Shown: in pieces, positions 42,295 through 53,990 of the stretch
Layout of the letters: every line of letters begins with the position of its first letter
Position numbering within the stretch: position 1 is the first letter of the stretch
Assembly (NCBI RefSeq): GCF_040954835.1
Contig: NC_090712.1
Span: forward strand, 2,303,284 to 2,367,283
Source: Lepisosteus oculatus
Taxonomy: Eukaryota > Chordata > Actinopteri > Semionotiformes > Lepisosteidae
Direction: 5' to 3'
DNA: 64,000 nt
Program-made: the position numbers and the translations under genes
The notes under the pieces: model-generated
Told to the model about the DNA's origin: nothing
What the model saw: only the letters and a program-made list of their open reading frames with translations
Databases searched by the model: none

Positions 42295-42505
42295 GTGTTC
42301 TTTGGACTGGGTTGAGTTTGACATGGTAGCGTGTCAATAATCCCTTTAAGGATTTTGAGCACCTAAATCAAATCTCCCCAAAGTCGTTCCAAGCTCATGA
42401 GATTAAGTTCTTTCAACTTGGGCTCTGCGGCTGAGAATTGGCATCATCCTGGTCACATCTTTGATTCTGTTCCAGAGAAGCTGCTCAGAATAAGTCCAGA
42501 ACTGA
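42295..42505 (-). repeat. Decayed CR1-like LINE fragment (possible)
   Basis: The plus strand contains 'aaatcaaatctccccaaag', 'agattaagttctttcaac' and 'ggcatcatcctggtcac'. These read like the antisense of the CR1-type ORF2 C-terminal region (compare 25057-25362). Strongly decayed. Confidence 0.4.
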
Positions 42506-45500
42506 CAGATATTATTATTTTGGTCACGATGTGTCTTTGCACACGATAATCTATTATTGACAAATGGTAACATCTGGTATCTGTAATAGAGAAAATCAAG
42601 GATGAATTTAATTAAAATAGACTGCTTCCTTTCAGCAATTAATAGAATGTTTGCAAATTAAGGCATGGTTTAACAAGGACTTAATATTTTACCGTTATTT
42701 CAGTTTTTTTGTCAATCAGCATGTTCCATTGTTACAAAGCAAGGATAGTTTATCAAGTGACAAAAACACCCAATGAACCTTAAAACATTGGATCGTGATG
42801 TCAAGTTTATTCAATCATAGCCAGCCCTATAACCACTTTCTGTCCACATCAGAGCAGAAAGGAAAATCCCGTAAGGCTGGGAGTAAGATTTGGGTTATGG
42901 AAGAAGCACTTGAGCATGTTGGAATGAACTTGGGTTTACAGCAGCAGAGCCAAAGAATCTCACAACCCGAAGGATCAAGCAGCAGAAGCTCTACCTTATG
43001 TTTCCAAACATAAGCTGAACAGCTCATGATTAAAAACCAAACCTGTTACAGTCAAGTGCTAGCCAAGTCTCTCCTGCACGGCGTCTTGCGCATTGCTGGT
43101 TACACTCGAAGAAATCCATTGAAATGCATTAAACTCAAAGACAGTTCATTACTGTAAGAGCTCCCAGGATTAATGACACGCTTCGCCCTTATAGATAACT
43201 AAAGCCAACTGCTGCAGAACCGTCCCATGATTTACCCATTTTACAAGGACTCATATTGACTCAAAAGAAAGAATCAGTCTCTCTAGCGCAAGTCCGGGCA
43301 TTTAGAATAACAAGCTTGGGCATTTAGAATAACAAGCTTTTGCAAACGTGCTTGGTCATATGGGGTTTGTCCGATTTTCTAGGGCACAGTCCTGCTTAGC
43401 ATGTAAAGCAAAATGGTATCTTCCTGAGGTAGAGACTTGTATAATAAGCTTGGTGCAGAGTCAACAACACCAAGATAACTTTTCTCCAGGCATCTGGAGA
43501 AACATTTCCTTGTGCATTGTTGACGCGGTTTTTCCCCAGTAGACAGTGGCAGTTGTTTAGGATCTGTCATCTGCATTTTCCGAAGACGCCTGCTAACCAA
43601 TCATCAATCGAGCTTCTTCCCATCTGCATGAACAGATCAGAGAAAATGGCCCAGAAACGTCAAGGGTGCCGAGCAGAGATGTCAAAAATTAAAGTGAAAT
43701 GTATGCACCAAAAAAAACTGAAGTCTGGAGAGTATTGCAGTAACAAAGTTATTCCCCGACATCTCTTTGTATTAAAACTATTGCTGAGCTGACTTACACA
43801 TTTCACTTCCAACTACACTTTTGCAAATAGCTTTCTGCATGTTTCATGTAAGGAGCACAAGAGTGGGTGTTTGCATTATGAGACACCTATTATAGTTGCC
43901 TCTACATAAATCTTTTTTATGTCCTGGATAATCTACAGATTCCAGGAAGCTTTGAACTCAGGTGCCTGTGATATGCTCAGCAAGAGCCATGTCAGTCCTA
44001 ACTGCTTTCCGAGTTCCCCTGCAGCTGTTTATTTGATCCTGATTTACAGCGACAACCAGGAGACCCATTTACACAGAATCTAACCCAGTTCTCCATACGG
44101 CTGCTTGATACCACAAACACATGTGAGATAGCTTGGAGAAAGTATTGTCCATTCTCCAGTTAAGCTTATACAGACCTCCCAATATCCACAGGTAGCATTG
44201 TACATCATATGAATGTTTGCTACCAAACTGTCACCTATGGATATCTGGACCTCATTTCTATATATGGATATGTTGGACCTCATTTCTATAGTTTTTCCCT
44301 GTGTAGACATTCCTATAGCAGACCATGTACAAATTACAAGAATGCGATACAATTGAGTAGATCTAAGCATGTAGCGGCGAAAGACAACCACCTGATTCAT
44401 TTCCGGTTTTATTAAGCTGCAGGTTCCTATGCAAACAGGAGCTGGGTAACTCCAGCCTCTTTTTTTTTTTTAATATATGGACATTAGGTGTGGAGTTCAA
44501 ACAATTCTAAACGTACTGATTGTATGTTTCATTGTTACAATTTGAGCCTACAAAACACACAAACCCAGTTCTAGAAATGACAGGCTTGTCTGCTACAGTA
44601 CATGGTGAAAACAAAACTGAAATTATTTGAGTAAAAGTAAACGAACATTTCCACAATCATTTTCTCTCAGCTGCAATGAACACACACTTTTAAAACACAG
44701 GCTTGTTTCGGGACTGTTTTTCCTCCTGTGTCAAGGAGGGTTTTGTGCACATATACCCACACTTGGCAAGTCAGGGTAACTAAAGGCATTGTGTATCTGC
44801 CAGAAATGCTAATTAAACTATACCAACACCACAAGCCATCTACTTTCACAATTGGGTCACTACAGCTTAGTTGGTACAGACTTTTAAGGATTTTTCTCCT
44901 AGTCACTGCAACTAATTTTCCGACAAACTCCAGAACAGTCTGAGGGGGCATTTCCCCCAGTGTCGGCCTTTACGAACCTCTTTAATTAGGTTGTGAGGTG
45001 TGAAAACATAACCACGCCCTAAAGAATTGACCGTTTATTTTCCACCAGCTGAAACGTTAGAGCACAGCTACAATGGATTACACCTGGAAATGAAATACAT
45101 TCAGAAAAGAAGTATTACTTTTTGGAGTCGCATCTCATTCATTAGAATGAACTGGAACCTGTTTGGAAATATTACCAAGATTCTCCCCTCTGCCAGTTAT
45201 GTGACTGGTTAGTGATATGAAAACAAGTTAGTTCTTTGGATTAACATCTGGCCCTCATTATATACATCTAAATCATTAATATAGAAACATTAACTGATAA
45301 ATAACTTATCACTATGAGCTTATAAGTTCCCACTAACCTAAACAGTTAAGAGGCATTTGAAGAAAGGTGAATGCTTTGAAAAGGCCATTTCTGCACTTTT
45401 GAAAAACAAACATGGTGGATAAGCAGGCCCGTTCTCCGTGGATGAGAAAACCTTTGTCGAAATCCGAAATAAAATGACAGAAAGCATCATCTTCCTCAAT

Positions 45501-45545
45501 GCTGCAATCAAAAGGTTTCCAGTTTTTTTTTAATAGTGGTATTTA
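42506..45545. other. Downstream of rhou; no gene recognised
   Basis: AT-rich sequence without credible exons. A 22-base duplication (gcatttagaataacaagctt core) is at about 43298-43341. A long rhou 3' UTR could extend into the right part: minus-strand AATAAA occurs at 45034-45039. Confidence 0.35.
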
Positions 45546-45547
45546 CC

Positions 45548-45650
45548 TACTACAGGGGTGTCCAACCTTGGTCCTGTACTGTCTGCAGGCTTTCATTCCA
45601 ACTCGGCTCTTAATGTTACCTGCTTAACCAGACCAGTTTAAAAGAGCAGG
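45548..45650. repeat. Short dispersed repeat, possible MITE
   Basis: 'ggggtgtccaaccttggtcctgtactgtc' in pieces, then 'ggctttcattccaactcggctct'. This is dispersed-repeat wording known from several fish genomes. Possibly related sequence is at 53843-53990 (inverted ends) and 58105-58200. Class uncertain. Confidence 0.45.
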
Positions 45651-45819
45651 TGCTTCAGCGTCAAACAGAGCTGACATACTGCTGCTCCCATACGAGACTG
45701 GACCCCCGCGATTTACCAGCGAAAGGCAGTTTCATGCTTGTCACAATCTCACCAACACCTGCCAGCAGCAAGTGCTGGAAAACAATGGTCAGCAGTCTAT
45801 TCTGGTTAATAATTGTCAA

Positions 45820-46956
45820 TTTATTCCCAGTACTGCATCAGTTTCAAGGCAGGTTTAAAGGGGGAATGAAAAAAGGTTCATAGATTTTTCCACTTTGCCT
45901 TCAGCCACTCGACAGAACACAGTAGCCACACATACGCCTTCACTATTAACAGCCTCTGTCCCAGCAGAATCGCAAGACAACTCTGACAAAGGTGTTCTAG
46001 GTAGTTTGTCTAGTAGTGATTGAGGGCAAAGAACCGTTACAAAAAAGCGCCAAGTGTCTGTGACCCCTACTACCTGAGAAGCAGTTCGATTCGTCCAGTT
46101 AAGATGACAATTCACAAGCATAAAAAAAGACTGCAAGATGTTGGGCGCCCTTGCTGAAGTGTCTGACAAGGCTGCAAACTAAACGTAGTGGTTAAAAAGC
46201 CGAGCCGTCTTCACGCTCACTTGTTTAAAAACTTCAGCCAAATAAAACTAGACTCTGGCTTCTTTCAGGAAACAGCTGGATGAGATCCTTGGTCCTGCTA
46301 GCAACCAAACAAACTAGATGGGCCAAGTGGCCTCCACTCTTATAACTTAATCATGTTTAAACAATATGAAAGGAAACACTGTTTGCAGTGCATTTGTTTT
46401 ACTTTTATGGACTGGAAACAGCCTTGCACTGCGGTTTACAACAGGCACTACTTGAAATGGGCGAGGAGATTAACCTGTTCTGCAGAGTAACAGGCTAGAC
46501 CTACTAATCCTTTTTTTTGAAAGCAGCAAATTTCAGGCTCCCACCACCCCCCTCCCCCCCCCCCAATGGTTTTAAAAGAAGTGTTGCGACAGTGGGCCGA
46601 AAACAAAGTTCAGCAATGTTCTTCAGACCCGGCTTCTTTTTTCTTTCTCTCCACGCAGCACAGAAACCTCAGCAGGGGGGGGCTGGCTTTGTGCTTGAGG
46701 GTCTAATAAACTTAAAACAGGCAGCAATCAGGTGGCTGGTTAGGCTCTCTGATCAAGAAGGAAACAGCTGGCAGCAGTTACTCCAACAGCTCCCCCAGGA
46801 CCGCGATGTGAAGAGGAACGCCGGGGACTGTCCCTCGTCTGCACAGGGGCTGCTGTCCTCACAGCGGGTCCTCTGGCCAGGCCGCCACCCTGTCCGCAGT
46901 CTGAGCTAATGTAGCCCCGACACCCCCTTGCGCCGCAAGCCCCCCGTCTCCGGCCG
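45820..46956 (-). other. rhou: rhou 3' untranslated region
   Basis: Follows the rhou stop on the minus strand. The nearest minus-strand AATAAA is at 45820-45825, which would give a 3' UTR of about 1.1 kb. Mammalian RHOU has a long 3' UTR, so a more distal end is possible. A CR1-like LINE 3' end is embedded at 46262-46350. Confidence 0.4.
46262..46350 (+). repeat. CR1-like LINE 3' end
   Basis: Plus-strand reading SFRKQLDEILGPASNQTN then stop, followed by MGQVAS-type 3' sequence ('gatgggccaagtggcctcc'). Same C-terminal end as at 22500-22640 and 48890-48995. Confidence 0.6.
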
Positions 46957-49900
46957 CTATACGAAACAGCAGTACTTCTTCCACCAGGACTTGGAGAGCT
47001 TCTTCATCTTGTCGGGAGTTCGCTTTTTTATCCTCTTCTGCTGCTGGCTGTTGGCGTGCTGGATGCTGGCCACGATGGCGGCGTCGAACACCTCCTTCAG
47101 GTTTTTCTGCGTCAGGGCCGAGCACTCCATGTAGCACACGGCCTTGATGTCCTGGCCACAGGTGCGGGCCGCCTCCTCGTCCACGGGCTTCTCCCTGTAC
47201 TTGGCCAGCTCGATGAGCACCTTGACGTCCTCGCGCAGGTCGCACTGCGTGCCCACCAGCAGCAGTGGCGCCCTGGGGCAGTGGCAGCGGATCTCCGGCA
47301 CCCACTTCTCCGTCACGTTCTGGAAGGACGAGGGGCTGACGACGCTGAAGCACAGCAGGAAGACGTCGGCGTTGGTGTAGCACAGGGGCCGGAGCTTGTC
47401 GAATTCGTCCTGCAGAGGAACACACACACACACACACAATGTGCAACTGGTGACAAACCGCCCGGGAAGGACACAAGAGGACGCCCCCTGGAACCCCTGG
47501 GAGACACAGACTCCGAAACCGGAATTCACCTCTCCTGCTGCTGCCCTCAAGGCATCACACCCTTCAAACGGTCGGAAGGAGAGCAGGATTTCAAAAATTA
47601 AGGAAAAACTTTTGTCTTAGTTGTGTCCGTTCTCGTCTAAATGACATCACAACTCACTTATATTTGGAATCTAAAAGGTTTTGCTTCCAAAAAGCTATAA
47701 TAAGACTTACAGGTATGAGCTTCGAACTGCTATAGCAGTTTTCCCTTTAGTATGGAATTTTTATCTCATTATATAGACTTCCCTTTGCTTTGAATAGGTG
47801 ATTCACGCAATATTCCAGCTGTATTTTGACACTTTCGACAGCACACCCACCGCTCTCTAATGCAGCTCTAGCCATCACCATGGCTACAGAGGTCAAGCTG
47901 TGTAAATACAGTCCTGTATCAGCTTTCTCCAACTTCCTGATAACTCCGAATTGTTTTTTAACTCTGGAATCTGTGTGTGTTTTTTTCCATTTATTATTTC
48001 CTATCGTGCAAAACAACTGCAGAGGACTACATGCAATTAAAGAGAATGTGCGTTATAAATATCAAACTGGTATCAAATGAGACAGAGAGCCTAGGAGTTC
48101 CTGACGGTTCGTATCTGCAGGGAAATGAGAGAGAGCCTGAAATTCTGGGCACTCTCTCAAAAAGCACCGTACCAGTACGAATTCTACTAAAGCATACAGT
48201 ACTCCAGTCTGAACTGGCCTTCTCTGTTACAGCCCACCCTTAAGTGTTAAAATAACGTAGCGGAAACTGGAGTGAGAGAGGAAAACATGTCATTTTAATA
48301 AATATTAATGGGTCAATAAAGAGCAATCACTTAACTTAATCAGCTACACTCACGAAATTCATAATTAAAACATGATTTTTAAATTAATGTTTCTACACTA
48401 TAGTGTATGCTTATTTGTACTGTGAATTACTTTGTGATGATTGCTTTTTAAGCGGCTATATATAATAATATTTTATAAGGTAGATTATTAAACCTAGAAT
48501 TTAAAAAATAAAGAAGCTTATCATTATGTCCTGTGGCTCACTGACAGCAGTTCCTCTAAGGTACAATTAAACATCGCTTTAAAGGGGGTCAGAGATCAGC
48601 GAGCTTACCCTGATCTTACCCCAGGGTTGTGTACTGCTGAGTGTGGGGTCACAGTCTGATTTTAAACTTCCAGCTTCCATAGAAGTCCTGGCATCCGTGC
48701 CCAAAGGCTGGAGAATTCAACATGGAACCCAAATTCTCAACCACTGCAGGTCTGGCAACAACTCTGTGCTTCTGGAAACAATGCAAAGTCTGCACTGTTT
48801 GGTGCAGAGAAGACAGTGCAACAGCTCTTGTATGTGGCGAAAAAATGCTTAACTACACCCGAATCACTACCAAGGCACCCAGCCATGCTGTTGAAGCAAA
48901 TTACCTGGTTGCTCTCAAGAAATGGCTGGATGATATTCTGGGATCCTGTGAGCAACCACATGAACTAGATTGTCCCCTCAAATTTACATTCAAATAACTT
49001 TACTGCCTTGACCAACAAATGACAGTGTGGGCAATGCAATGGCAGCAAACGGGTGCTTTTCTGAAGCACTTAAGCCTGAGAAGTTGAAAAGACAGAGAAA
49101 TAAGTGGACTACAGCAGCAAACTGGAGATGCAGGCTGTCAAGAGTGCAAACAGCAACCGGTGCACTAATAAGCATTTCATTTCTAATTTGTAGACGCTTT
49201 CATTGCAAATCAGACTAATTCATTTTCCTCACTTAGAGGCTGGTTGCATGCTGCTCTAAGAATTGTATCTAGCCATTTCCCGAAGGAAAAACAGATCCAG
49301 CAATGTGGACTCCTGGTTTGTCCCAGGTGATCTCTGCTCCTTGCCGAAAGAGGAGGCTCCTGCATCCTACATGGACCTGCTCTTAGCTTCCATTTGTTGC
49401 TCCATTTTTATGGCGGAGCGATGGCACTGTGGCTCAGGATCTGTGCCTGTGGCTGGATGTGGATTTGCCAGTTCAAATCCCCCAGCCGGCAGAGGAATCC
49501 TACTCCATTGGGCCCCTGAGCAAGGCCCTTAACCCCAGCTGCTCCAGGGGCGCCGTGTAAATGGCTGACCCTGCGCTCTGACCCCAAGCTTCTCTCTCCC
49601 TGTCTGTGTGTCTCATGGAGAGCAAGCTGGGGTCTGCGAAAAGACAAATTCCTAATGCGAGAAATTCTACATGGCCAAATAAAGTGATCTGATCTCTCTT
49701 ATCTTGGATCCCGTCCTCTCATAACATTACTAAACGGCACCTCCATGTGAATGACATTGAACACCTCGGGTGGGAAGAGAAAAGCCCCTGATCCCCAAAC
49801 AAAGAGGTCCTTTAGGTGAAATGCTGAGCTATTAAACAGACCGGTCCCGTCCTACGACTCACACTCAGCTCAAGGCAGTTCCACTGCATTAACAGGATAC

Positions 49901-52006
49901 AACGCAGACTCAAGCAGGGAAGCTGTCTTTTTACATCTCATTAACGAACACCGAGGACGTTAATTAGCATGGTTAACAGCAATTTAGCACTGCGCTGCCC
50001 ATGTGGGACCGTATTTGCTAAATTAAACCGTTATTGCAGAGCCCTGCTGTGCTAAACGGATGAAAAGGCCCCACCTCCACAATTACTTGGGATGACAACT
50101 TTTCAGGAACATCCCTCTTTCTCCACTCATTCAAGCAACTGTACATTAAACTGCCATGAGAAGTGACATGAACATATATATTCTATCTAGACCCAAACTA
50201 GCTCTTAATCTATTCCTGTTACCATCTTTAGAAGCCGACATTCTTTTGAGCACTGGATAAGAATTTCATGTGAAGTGGTTCCCCGTGTGAAACAGGTGTG
50301 ACCCACACCAGACTTCCCGACCTGCTGGAAGGTCTGGAGACGGAAATGTTGATTTAGTCAGGGTGAGGAGGAGTGCAGTACCATTTTTCATTAAACAAGC
50401 CCTTGCATCTACGTGTTTTTGAAATGATCTTAAAGGACACTTCAGATTTGTTTCACGCAGCTGCTATACTAAGCGATACTGAAATGTGGATCAGGCAACT
50501 TTGTGCAAAATTACCTGTGCAGACCCCATTTGCATTTTTAAAAGCTGAAATACAATTTCAGAGATTAGCTGAAATCAGGTTGTTCTCTGAAAAGGGCTGA
50601 ATCCACAGTTATCAGAGAGAGAGCAGCTGAAATCAGGTTGTTCTCTGAAAAGGGCTGAATCCACAGTTAGCAGAAAGAGACCAGCTGAAATCGTCTCACT
50701 GACCTGGCCTGCGGTGTCACAGAGCTGCAGTTTCACTGGTTTGCCATCAACAGCCACGACCGCTGCAGGGAGGAAAACAGGAAAATCACAGGGTGAGAGA
50801 GAACATTTTTTCAGGAGTAATATCACAGATCTCTCCCCAGTTTCATTCATCACTCTAATTAAAATCTCTTTTATTGACCCTGGGGACGCGCTCACATGCG
50901 ATCTCCCCAGAGCTGAAGGCGTTTTTTATTCAAATTCTGTGTTAAACGTAAGAAATGTGCCCTTAGAATTGGTCTGTGTAATGCGTATATTTGATTATAA
51001 CAACTACAACAAGAATTATTATTATTGCCTTCATTTAGGGGTTTAACTCAGCTCCTGATTCAAATGCTTTAAAGACTCATGAGCTCGAAATGACGCACGA
51101 TTCTGAAAATTCTTCCAGTTACAACAAATTAAAAAAAAACACATTCTTAGCCACTTCTTTAAATTACTTAAAAGGTTTTACAAACGGACAAGCTTTTCTG
51201 AAAAATGTCCTAAAGGGTATTATCTACAATATGAAGCAGTGGGAGAGAGCTATCATTGATTGGCCCGTCTTAATTATAATAAACGCGGCGTTATAGTTAA
51301 GCAGCGAAAAGATTAGGTTTGTTACTGAATAGCTGGGGATCAGTCAAGCTACTTATTTCTCTGGAGACATCTTACGCAATAACGGATCCCACACCAGATG
51401 GAAAGGGTCAGTCTTGAATTTAAATGAAATGCTGTACGCGCAGGGGTAGCTTTTTAACTGCCGTTCATCTCGTAGGACTTCAATATTTATTGTCGCTGTC
51501 TCATGAAATCAACGTTCAGCCCAGTCTCTCTATCCAACAAGCCTCTATTGCCAATTTAAACCAAAAAAAAAAATCCGTATTCCTTATTCTATAAAACAGC
51601 ACAATTCACTGCGCTGGTGATCACTGGACCGGAGCTTAAAAAACCGAAGTTTGCTTTTCTTCTTTTCTTGAATCGGAGAGAAAACGCTGAGAAGCCAAAT
51701 TAGTTCCGTTACCGTTACAAAGGTACCGTTACAAAAGCCTGGCGACACGGAATTACCTGAAAAGTTGTCAAACGCCGTTGGGATGTATTCCGTTGGATAC
51801 CCGTTGGTGGTGTAGCTGACGACCAGGCTGGTCTTACCCACCGCGCCGTCCCCGACAAGGACGCACTTCACCTTGCGCTCGGCGCCCGGACCCCAGCGAG
51901 ACCTGCACCTCGCCGGCTGCTCTTTGCCCCGCCACCTGCGCGGAGGTACCGGGGGCGCCTCCGCCACCGCGACCGGCTTGTACTCCGCCGCTCCCTGCGG
52001 CGGCAT
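46957..52006 (-). CDS. rhou: Atypical Rho GTPase RhoU (Wrch1)
   Basis: Cdc42-like, Wnt-responsive GTPase acting in cell shape, adhesion turnover and migration at plasma membrane and endosomes. Three coding exons with matching phases: 51757-52006, 50704-50762 and 46957-47409, giving 253 aa (human 258). Visible: N-terminal proline-rich APPVPPRR (17-24), the SH3-binding segment typical of RhoU; P-loop GDGAVGKTS (52-60); switch [15 protein letters not shown] (70-83); CDTAGQ (98-103), with C replacing the W of most Rho proteins; TQCD (157-160); ECSAL (198-202); basic tail; and C-terminal CCFV, which in RhoU is palmitoylated rather than prenylated. SQQQ and [17 protein letters not shown] near the end favour RhoU over RhoV. 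The start is the only upstream in-frame ATG and matches the family's MPPQ start. Intron 2 holds a SINE and a 58-base tandem duplication next to the exon 2 donor. Confidence 0.97.
47411..47440. repeat. CA dinucleotide repeat at the rhou exon 3 acceptor
   Basis: A (CA)9-type run at 47421-47438. On the transcribed strand it is a TG run about 10-27 bases before the exon 3 splice acceptor, directly before the CTCTGCAG that ends the intron. Confidence 0.85.
48890..48995 (+). repeat. CR1-like LINE 3' end
   Basis: Plus-strand reading [20 protein letters not shown] resembles the C-terminal end of CR1-type ORF2 (FKRQLDEIL type). It lies in rhou intron 2, antisense to the gene. The 91-codon frame ending at 48997 includes this remnant and is not a gene. 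Confidence 0.5.
49420..49702 (+). repeat. tRNA-derived SINE, family 2, copy 4
   Basis: Complete copy in rhou intron 2, antisense to the gene. Head 'atggcactgtggctcaggatc', B-box-like 'ccagttcaaatcccc', tail 'aaataaagtgatctgatctc'. Very similar to 13806-14077. Confidence 0.85.
49930..50065. promoter_or_regulatory. Candidate conserved element in rhou intron 2
   Basis: Contains GACGTTAATTAGCATGGTTA followed by a perfect inverted repeat AATTTAGCA (49981-49989) / TGCTAAATT (50016-50024), with several TAAT cores. No coding potential. Intronic enhancer role is inferred from composition. Confidence 0.33.
50567..50692. repeat. 58-base tandem duplication beside the rhou exon 2 splice donor
   Basis: Two full units starting at 50567 and 50625 and a third start (agctgaaatc) at 50683, all at exactly 58-base spacing. 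The units differ at only a few bases. The array stops 11 bases short of exon 2 (ends 50704), inside intron 2. Confidence 0.92.
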
Positions 52007-52560
52007 CGCGGCGTGGCACCGGCGGGGCGGTCCCGACTGTCCCTACACCAGATCCCCCAGTCCCGAACGGCTCCCGTGTCCAGATATCCGCGGGGGTGTC
52101 ATTGGGGGAGCAGAGTGCCCGTTCCCTCTCCCTGAACGGTTCGGTCTGGCTGGGAAATGATCCGCACAACAGACCCCAGCAGCTGTTTTGTGACCGCAAA
52201 AGCAACCATTCAAAGCAACACTAACAAAAAAAAAAATCAATCCCTAAACGTCCACGGCAGAATATGCTTTTTTCGGGGGACCACGAAGCAGTTCCTCCGG
52301 TGAGATCGCGTCTGGCTGCAGTGTCGCTCTCCGTATCTCTTCCCCTCCCGCCTCGGTGCAACCTTTCAAGTCTCTATTCCCCAACTCCAGCCTCACCGAG
52401 CTACCCTACAGCTGCATGACATCATCGTGAACCTTACACGACCGCGTCGGGGCTTGGGGGAGGGGGTTTCGGGGGTGGAAAAGACTTGACCGACCGACCA
52501 ATCGTCGAGCGGCTGCTTCTCCTGCGAGCAGTGCAAGTCTGTTCATTGGACGTATTGCTA
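51757..52560 (-). promoter_or_regulatory. rhou: rhou CpG island and promoter region
   Basis: CpG-dense sequence covers exon 1 and its upstream side. On the minus strand CCAAT occurs at 52545-52549, and its complement at 52498-52502. A CRE/ATF-like TGACATCA lies at 52417-52424. No clear TATA box is seen. The exact start site cannot be placed. Confidence 0.55.
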
Positions 52561-53842
52561 ATCGTTCAAAATACCACTCTTCTACAAAGTTTTTTTTTGT
52601 TGGGGGGTAAATCACACGGCTTCTAAATAGACCGTCGGTTCTTTTGGTCTAGAAGACCAAAGTGTCAGTGAAAGATTAACTTGCATTTCAAACGAGGCGT
52701 ATAGGAATACCCACCCCTGAAAGTGCCACTCACGTGATAAAACACACCACGCAACGCCAACAGGTACAGCAAGGGCCAGAGGAGTTGTCAGTCTGCAGAA
52801 GAGGACAAATCGCCTGTCAATGGGACATTGATTGAAGCAGCAGGACATTTTCATAGCACTGTCTATTCTGCTTCTAACTGCTTGGTTGTCCAGTTCAGGG
52901 GATGAGTCATGCACATCCAGGACTAGTGGTCTAGTGCAAGGAGGAGTGTGTCCACAAGGCCTTGGTCATCGAGTACAGATACGAGTGATGAACCCCAAGT
53001 GTCCAGGAGAGTTCTTACAAAAGAAACATCATCCTTTCTTGTTTTCTGTCATTGCCTGCCTGCAGTGGGCTACCCAGAAGCCAGCTTGCCACCCAGTCTT
53101 GTGGGACGCATTCATTTACAGCTCTCAGAAAGAGATCGGCGCAGGGATTTTCTCTCCAGCACGTGAAAAACCACAGTGGAGCGTGGAGTGCAATCTGAGT
53201 CGCCGAGCGAGCACCAAATGTACAGCTTGTTACTTCACACCTTGGAAACTTTGCCACATGCTTCTCACATGACGAGACAGCGCTGTGAGCACCCCTGCTT
53301 TCAGCCTTCCACTGCCACACCTAAAGTCTTTCTGTTGCCTGAACCATAATCCTCATGTTCCTAAGCACTGACTGAGACACAGTGTTTTGAATCATAAGTC
53401 CAGACAGTCTTGATGATCATACCAGGTTACAAATGTGTTACTGTGGTGTTTGTTTTTAACCCAGGTTAAATTAGAATTTATCGATTTGAAAAGGAGTACA
53501 GTTCTCTGCTACATCTAAGTGGGTTAGGAGAGATACCTTCAACTGTCTAAACTAGGGCTTGTTTGAGATATTTTCCTCCTATATTGTAAAATACTTTGTG
53601 ATTATGTATCATGAAATAGATAAATATCTAAAAAATATTAGATTAGAAGTGAATCATGGTATCATTTGTACTGGTAGATGTAAAATAAGATGATTGAGAT
53701 TGGTATAATGTATTTGTAGTTAAATAGCTGAAATTGCACTTCTTATTTATTCATTTCAGAAGAGATTTTTGTAAGATGGAATTGAAATTAGTGACCTCTA
53801 AATAAAAGCACCTAAGGAAGAGATGGTAGGAAAAAACCCAGC
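52561..53842. other. Intergenic between rhou and pdcd2, nothing recognised
   Basis: No supported exon. The 146-codon frame at 52832-53272 begins with a signal-peptide-like stretch (IFIALSILLLTAWLSSSG) but then shows no domain. It overlaps other frames of similar length and has no splice or homology support, so I do not call a gene. Confidence 0.4.
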
Positions 53843-53990
53843 CCTGGTTCTGGAGAGCTAGGTACCATAATGGTCAGTCAACACAGATCTGGAAAGTATG
53901 TCTCCTAGTTTAGCAACCGGTTGATCCAATCAAGTGATTCAGATCTGGGCAGTAATGAAAACCAGAAACCACTGGGGCTCTCCGAGTCCA
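53843..53990. repeat. Possible MITE with imperfect terminal inverted repeats
   Basis: The left end CCCTGGTTCTGGAGAGCTAG is complementary to the right end (CTGGGGCTCTCCGAGTCC region, read in reverse CCACTGG). The interior has 'aaccggttgatccaatcaagtga' and 'gtaatgaaaaccagaaacca'. The layout is that of a short non-autonomous DNA transposon, but the ends are imperfect. Confidence 0.4.

Noticed and set aside
47056-47601. Long plus-strand frame (181 codons) over rhou exon 3
   Set aside because: It is the reverse strand of a highly conserved GC-rich exon; the minus strand gives a perfect Rho GTPase.
52832-53272. 146-codon frame with signal-peptide-like start
   Set aside because: Only the first 20 or so residues look hydrophobic; the rest shows no domain and competing frames exist.
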